Positions 34,067 through 37,624 of a DNA stretch of 37,624 nt are shown one piece after another. Made by a program: the position numbers and the translations under genes. The DNA comes from Spirochaetota bacterium (lineage in GTDB: Bacteria; Spirochaetota; Spirochaetia; Treponematales; Rectinemataceae): positions 1 through 37,624 of the forward strand of contig JAPLSO010000061.1 in the NCBI GenBank assembly GCA_026398595.1, given 5' to 3'. Position 1 is the stretch's first letter. Each line of letters begins with the position of its first letter. Below the pieces are notes generated by a model, which was given only the letters and a program-made list of their open reading frames with translations, was not told where the DNA came from and did no database searches.

Positions 34067-35251
34067 ATGAGCATGATCGTGAAGAAAGGTAACCTGGGCC
34101 TCCAGTTAGGGATCTGCTACTCTCTCTTCTTCGCCATTTATGGCATCACTTCGCCCTACTTGCCTGTTATTCTGCGGGGGATCGGCTACAGCCATTCGGC
34201 TATAGGCGCCCTTCTCGCCACCTACGAGCTGGTGGGGATCGGCGGCCCCATCTATCTCGCCCGCATCGCCGACGCCTCGGGCCGATCCAAGCCCTATCTC
34301 TGGGGCGCTGGTCTCTCCGTCATTGCGGGACTCGCCCTTCTCGTCACGCTCAAGTGGCCAGTCTTCACCTTTCTCAGCCTCTCACTCATCTCGCTAGGGC
34401 TCAAGACACCCATTCCCATTCTCGACGCTTCTATCCTCAAGACCATCGAGATCAACGTGGCACAAGGCAGGAAGACGCACAAATATGGGGCCTTCAGGGC
34501 ACTGGGCTCGGCGGGTTTCGTCCTCGTCACCCTCAGTGTCCAGCTTCTTCCCGGTTTTGACCAGAGCCCGCCATGGGTCATCGCCGGAAGCGCGGCCGCA
34601 TTGGTCCTCGTCTATCTTCTCGGCGTTCAAAGCCTTCCCGAACCCGGTTCTCGCGTACCCTCTCGGAATACAAAGAGCCTCAACCTGAGCTGGGTCGACC
34701 GCGATTTCGTCGTAGGCCTCGGCGTGATGGCCCTCGGCAGGCTGGCCATGTCCTCGGTCAACTCCTTTTTCTCCCTCTACCTCGTCGAGGAACTCTCCTG
34801 GCACGCCATTGGGGCGATGAATGCCCTGTCGGCGACCGTCGAGATACCGACGATGATGTTATCCTGGTGGTTCATGAAGAAGCGAAGCCCGATGGCTATC
34901 GTAGCCCTGGCGTCGGCCGCGATCGTGGCGAGGCTCCTCGTCTACGCCCTCGTGCCCACGAAGCTGGGAGTCATCACCGGCCAGCTTCTCCATTCCCTCT
35001 GCTACGGGATGTTCCTGCCGGCAGCCGTGGCTTTCATCAATCTGAAGACACCGCCGGTCTACAGAACGACTGGCATGGCCCTTTTCCTGGGCTTCGGCCT
35101 CGGCCTTCCTGCCGTCCTGGGTTCGGCTCTGGGGGGAATCGTCGTCGAGGCCTTGGGCTACCGCTGGCTCTTCGCCTCGTTCAGCATCTTCGCCGTATTG
35201 AGTCTTGTCCTTTACGGGACCCACGAGAAAAAACTGAATACGATCCGCTGA
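34067..35251 (+). CDS. Major facilitator superfamily transporter
   Basis: A 394-residue, twelve-helix inner-membrane transporter of the MFS_1-like (nucleoside/3-phenylpropionate permease-like) group. The first helix carries YSLFFAIYGITSPYLPVIL; the loop 2-3 motif region is LARIADASGRSKPYLW, and the second half shows MALGRLAMSSVNSFFSLYL and HSLCYGMFLPAAVAFI. It begins six bases after fumarase, so it is probably in the same transcript. A dicarboxylate or related substrate is suggested only by this neighbour. It converges with the NUDIX gene, with 15 bases between them and no clear terminator. Confidence 0.85.
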   Translation: MSMIVKKGNLGLQLGICYSLFFAIYGITSPYLPVILRGIGYSHSAIGALLATYELVGIGGPIYLARIADASGRSKPYLWGAGLSVIAGLALLVTLKWPVFTFLSLSLISLGLKTPIPILDASILKTIEINVAQGRKTHKYGAFRALGSAGFVLVTLSVQLLPGFDQSPPWVIAGSAAALVLVYLLGVQSLPEPGSRVPSRNTKSLNLSWVDRDFVVGLGVMALGRLAMSSVNSFFSLYLVEELSWHAIGAMNALSATVEIPTMMLSWWFMKKRSPMAIVALASAAIVARLLVYALVPTKLGVITGQLLHSLCYGMFLPAAVAFINLKTPPVYRTTGMALFLGFGLGLPAVLGSALGGIVVEALGYRWLFASFSIFAVLSLVLYGTHEKKLNTIR

Positions 35252-35266
35252 CGTCTCTGACGAACC

Positions 35267-35860
35267 TCAAACCCATAAATTGGCGAGACCGAGCTTCCTC
35301 GTCAGCCGCTGGACAAGGAAGAGGGCCGTCGCCATGAGAGCATGGCTCATCTCCCCCTCCCCCATGGCGTCCATCACCGAGGCTGCAGGGACGAGGAGGG
35401 CATCCACTACCTCGTGCTCGTCGAGATTCCGTTCGACCGAAGGCTCAGGATCGACGGCAAGAAAGACATGGAATCTATTGGATTGAATCGCTGGATTTGG
35501 ATAGACGGATCCCGCGTGGATGATGGTCTCTGAGACCCAGCCCGTCTCCTCGGCGAGTTCCCTCGCCGCCGCCGCCAGAGGCTCCTCGCCCGTCTCGACG
35601 AGGCCGCCGGGAAATTCCAGGCTGGAAGCGTCCGAGCCGTGACGGTATTGTCGAACCATGAGGAACTCGGGTGAGCCCGGCGACCGGATGAGGGGAACGA
35701 CGACTGCCCAATCGTTGGCCTCGAGTACGGAGAATCTTCCCTTCCGGCCCCCGGGCCCCTCGCAAAGCTTTTCGAACACCGTGAAGACGCTCCCCGAATA
35801 GACTTCTTCCTTGGAAAGGGTCTTCCATGCGAGGGAACCTGAACCATCGCCAGCCACCAT
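35267..35860 (-). CDS. NUDIX hydrolase, ADP-ribose pyrophosphatase-like
   Basis: A 197-residue hydrolase of nucleoside diphosphates linked to another group. The NUDIX box fits the consensus Gx5Ex7REUxEExGU exactly: G86, E92, R100, E101, E104, E105, G107 and W108. The upstream LMVRQYRHGSDASSLEFPGG pattern (here FLMVRQYR and LEFPGG) is typical of the ADP-ribose pyrophosphatase subgroup, which clears ADP-ribose. The ATG at 35860 follows AGGAGG at six bases and is therefore firm. Actual substrate is inferred. Confidence 0.92.
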   Translation of the reverse strand: MVAGDGSGSLAWKTLSKEEVYSGSVFTVFEKLCEGPGGRKGRFSVLEANDWAVVVPLIRSPGSPEFLMVRQYRHGSDASSLEFPGGLVETGEEPLAAAARELAEETGWVSETIIHAGSVYPNPAIQSNRFHVFLAVDPEPSVERNLDEHEVVDALLVPAASVMDAMGEGEMSHALMATALFLVQRLTRKLGLANLWV

Positions 35861-35881
35861 CCCGGGCCTCCTGGGGCCACC

Positions 35882-35911
35882 ATCCTACCGAAGCCCGGGC
35901 AGGACGATCAA
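35882..35911 (-). promoter_or_regulatory. Candidate promoter of the NUDIX gene
   Basis: Minus strand TTGATC (35911-35906), 18-base spacer, TAGGAT (35887-35882), with a short leader carrying AGGAGG. Confidence 0.45.
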
Positions 35912-35933
35912 GGGATCGACCCGCAGAAACAGG

Positions 35934-35962
35934 TTGCGTCCGCCAAGGAGGCAGGCTAGGAT
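35934..35962 (+). promoter_or_regulatory. Candidate leaderless promoter of the PAS gene
   Basis: TTGCGT (35934-35939), 17-base spacer, TAGGAT (35957-35962). The ATG at 35969 is seven bases past the -10, the same geometry as dus. AAGGAGG at 35945-35951 lies within the spacer, too far from the ATG to be its ribosome-binding site. Confidence 0.5.
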
Positions 35963-35968
35963 GGGTAC

Positions 35969-36334
35969 ATGGATCAGCAATCCAAAGATCTGGAATCTAT
36001 TATCGAAGCCTTCGGCACCATCGGAGCCGCCCTGACCATCTGCGACAAGGATCTCGTGCTCCTGTATATGAACGACAAATCAGGCGCCGCCTTCGATTCC
36101 CAGGGCGGGCTCTCCCTCGTCGGCTCGAACCTTGAAGCCTGCCATAAACCTGAGTCGGTAGCCGCGATGCGGAAGATGCTCACGACTGAAAAACCCAACG
36201 TCTATACGGTCTTTAAACAGGGGAGCAAGAAGCTCATTTGGCAGGGTGTCTGGAAGTCGGGAGGATCGGTCGGCGGTCTCGTGGAGATATCGATTCCTCT
36301 CCCCGACGAAATACCCCATTTCGACCGTGGCTGA
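35969..36334 (+). CDS. Small PAS-domain protein
   Basis: A 121-residue single-domain protein. IIEAFGTIGAALTICDKDLVLLYMNDKSGAAF matches the PAS N-cap and first strands (split as IIEAFGTIGAALTICDK and LVLLYMNDKSGAAF), then GSNLEACHKPESVAAM and a C-terminal strand pair (LIWQGVWKSGG and GGLVEISIPLPDE). This is the stand-alone PAS_10-like form seen in clostridia and spirochaetes. No output domain is present, so it probably binds a ligand and acts through a partner. It is 21 bases upstream of the glycosyltransferase gene. Confidence 0.8.
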   Translation: MDQQSKDLESIIEAFGTIGAALTICDKDLVLLYMNDKSGAAFDSQGGLSLVGSNLEACHKPESVAAMRKMLTTEKPNVYTVFKQGSKKLIWQGVWKSGGSVGGLVEISIPLPDEIPHFDRG

Positions 36335-36355
36335 GGCCGCGCAAGGAAGCCTTCC

Positions 36356-37339
36356 ATGCTTGTGTCCATCGTCGTACCCGTCCTCGACGAGAAGGAGAAC
36401 CTGGAGCCGCTGGCCCAGGCTGTGGACTCTGCCCTCCTGCCCGCCTGGGACTACGAACTCATCTTCGTGGACGACGGCAGCCACGATGGGAGCCTCGAGG
36501 TCCTGCGCCACCTGGTTTCCGGAAATCGCAGGCTGGGATATATCAGTTTCTCACGCAATTTCGGCCATCAGACAGCCTTAAAGGCGGGGATCGAGGCTGC
36601 CCGGGGCGGCTGCGTCATCACGATGGATGGGGACTTCCAGCATCCCCCCGCCCTGCTTCCAAGCATCCTGGAGGCTTGGAAGCCCGGCATCGAGGTCGTC
36701 GCCACAATCAGGAACGAAGCGCCAAGGGGATCCTCCGGCAGACCTTCGTTCCTGAAGCGAAAAACCTCGCGACTCTTCTACGCCCTCGCCAACGCCTTCT
36801 CCGGTCAGCGCCTCGAACCGGGTTCTGCGGATTTCCGCCTCCTCTCTCGCAAGGCGGCTGACATCATCGTCTCGATGCGCGAACGGGAACTTTTCCTGAG
36901 AGGAGCCGTGCCCTGGATGGGCCTGCCCACGGCGACGGTGACCTACGAAGCCGCGCCGAGGCGGAGCGGATCAACCAAATACTCCTTCGCCAAGATGTGG
37001 ACCCTTGCCCTCGACGGGATGACCTCCTTCGGCGTGAGACCCTTAAGGCTCGCATCCATCGCGGGAGCCTTCATATCGCTGGCCGGCTTCGTCTATGCAC
37101 TCTACGCTCTCTGCATGAGACTGTTTACCTCCAGGACCGTGGAAGGCTGGACGAGCCTCCTCGTCAGCGTCCTCATCGTGGGGGGGATACAGCTGCTCTG
37201 CCTGGGCCTCGTCGGCGAGTATTTGGGCAAGCTTTTTATCGAAGCCAAGGGCAGACCCGGCTACATCGTCAAGGAATCCTTTCTGGAACTCGGCAGGCGG
37301 GGAGAAAGCGGCGAGCGGAATAGCGGGACAGATCAATGA
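36356..37339 (+). CDS. Family 2 glycosyltransferase, GtrB/ArnC/DPM1-like
   Basis: Transfers a sugar from a nucleotide donor to a polyprenyl phosphate carrier on the cytoplasmic face. The 327-residue protein has the GT-A signature: SIVVPVLDEKENL, FVDDGSHDGS, FSRNFGHQTALKAG, the DxD-type TMDGDFQHP, and SADFRLLSRKA. RSGSTKYSFAKMWTLALDG precedes two C-terminal membrane helices (IAGAFISLAGFVYAL and LLVSVLIVGGIQLLCLG), the topology of GtrB/ArnC. AAGGA precedes the ATG. Its stop overlaps the following small membrane-protein gene (ATGA), which fits a polyprenyl-sugar flippase partner. Confidence 0.93.
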   Translation: MLVSIVVPVLDEKENLEPLAQAVDSALLPAWDYELIFVDDGSHDGSLEVLRHLVSGNRRLGYISFSRNFGHQTALKAGIEAARGGCVITMDGDFQHPPALLPSILEAWKPGIEVVATIRNEAPRGSSGRPSFLKRKTSRLFYALANAFSGQRLEPGSADFRLLSRKAADIIVSMRERELFLRGAVPWMGLPTATVTYEAAPRRSGSTKYSFAKMWTLALDGMTSFGVRPLRLASIAGAFISLAGFVYALYALCMRLFTSRTVEGWTSLLVSVLIVGGIQLLCLGLVGEYLGKLFIEAKGRPGYIVKESFLELGRRGESGERNSGTDQ

Positions 37340-37624
37340 GTGTCGTCCTCCTGGTCTCCGGTATTCTCTGTTCCGCCCTCGCCCAGGTCCTTCTTAAACT
37401 TTCGTCCAAGCCCGCCATGTGGACCCTCCCCTGGTTCAGCGCCCTGGGTGGCGCCGCCCTTTTCTACGGGGTCTCTTTTTTTCTATATTCCTTGATTCTT
37501 AGAAAGAGTGAGCTGTCAAAAATCGGCCCATTGATGACGAGCGCCACGGTGCTTCTCGTCGTAGCGGCAGGGATCCTCCTCTTCGGCGAGGAGTTGACCC
37601 CGAGACGCTGTATAGGCATCACTC
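37336..37624 (+). CDS. Small multidrug-resistance/ArnE-F-like membrane protein, 3' truncated
   Basis: The frame starts at the ATG overlapping the glycosyltransferase stop and stays open to the window end (96 codons visible). Three hydrophobic segments are seen: MSVVLLVSGILCSALAQVLL, ALGGAALFYGVSFFLYSLIL and LMTSATVLLVVAAGILLF, followed by GEELTPRRCIGI. This is the SMR/EamA-type four-helix pattern of ArnE/ArnF and related polyprenyl-sugar flippases. Coupling to a GtrB/ArnC-like enzyme supports that reading over drug efflux. Confidence 0.75.
   Translation, partial: MSVVLLVSGILCSALAQVLLKLSSKPAMWTLPWFSALGGAALFYGVSFFLYSLILRKSELSKIGPLMTSATVLLVVAAGILLFGEELTPRRCIGIT

Overview
The window (about 60% G+C by eye, gene-dense, many ATGA start/stop overlaps) looks like chromosome of a double-membraned bacterium, most likely a spirochaete related to Treponema/Spirochaeta. 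The basis is indirect: a eukaryote/archaea-type isoleucyl-tRNA synthetase, lipoproteins and LysM proteins with Ala/Lys-rich repeats, an outer-membrane lipoprotein-sorting protein beside a beta-barrel protein, a possible FlgM, and a PTS enzyme I with no other PTS gene in view. No tRNA, rRNA, CRISPR array or intact insertion sequence was seen.

Layout. 1-2268: the 3' part of a type I restriction gene (hsdR) followed by a small YgjP-type metallopeptidase, then an imperfect REP-like hairpin. 5017-2471 (minus): yraN, a FlgM-like small protein, a Cys/His small protein, murQ and a Gre-family factor. 7315-5134 (minus): the ribosomal operon rpsP-khpA-rimM-trmD-rplS, with a clear sigma-70 promoter and a terminator. 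7501-10507 (plus): a Dus enzyme that looks leaderless and a long-chain acyl-CoA synthetase. 11406-10531 (minus): a DUF4097-type beta-strand protein, divergent from the next operon.

11560-17673 (plus) is the most interesting block: a six-helix membrane protein, a winged-helix regulator, a LolD-type ATPase, two LolC/E-like FtsX permeases, an outer-membrane lipoprotein-sorting (LolA-fold) protein and an outer-membrane beta-barrel candidate. They are nearly contiguous and sit behind one promoter with a perfect 8+8 palindrome between promoter and start. Together they could form a complete inner-to-outer-membrane lipid or lipoprotein export route. ileS follows (17742-20897).

21972-20956 (minus) encodes a DUF3298-like exported protein. 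22205-25144 (plus) is a long repeat lipoprotein with a C-terminal LysM domain; its reading frame breaks twice, both times at the same point of a duplicated 192-base segment. 31171-25270 (minus): LysM/M23 endopeptidase, PTS enzyme I, Der GTPase, MerR regulator and M18 aminopeptidase. 31284-35251 (plus): a DUF362/ferredoxin protein, fused class I fumarase and MFS transporter. 35860-35267 (minus): a NUDIX hydrolase. 35969-37624 (plus): a PAS protein, a GtrB/ArnC-like glycosyltransferase and the start of an SMR-type small membrane protein cut by the window end.

A recurring regulatory theme is sigma-70 promoters whose predicted start point falls on or within a few bases of the ATG (dus, ptsI, the PAS gene, possibly DUF362), i.e. 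candidate leaderless mRNAs, next to genes with strong Shine-Dalgarno sites.
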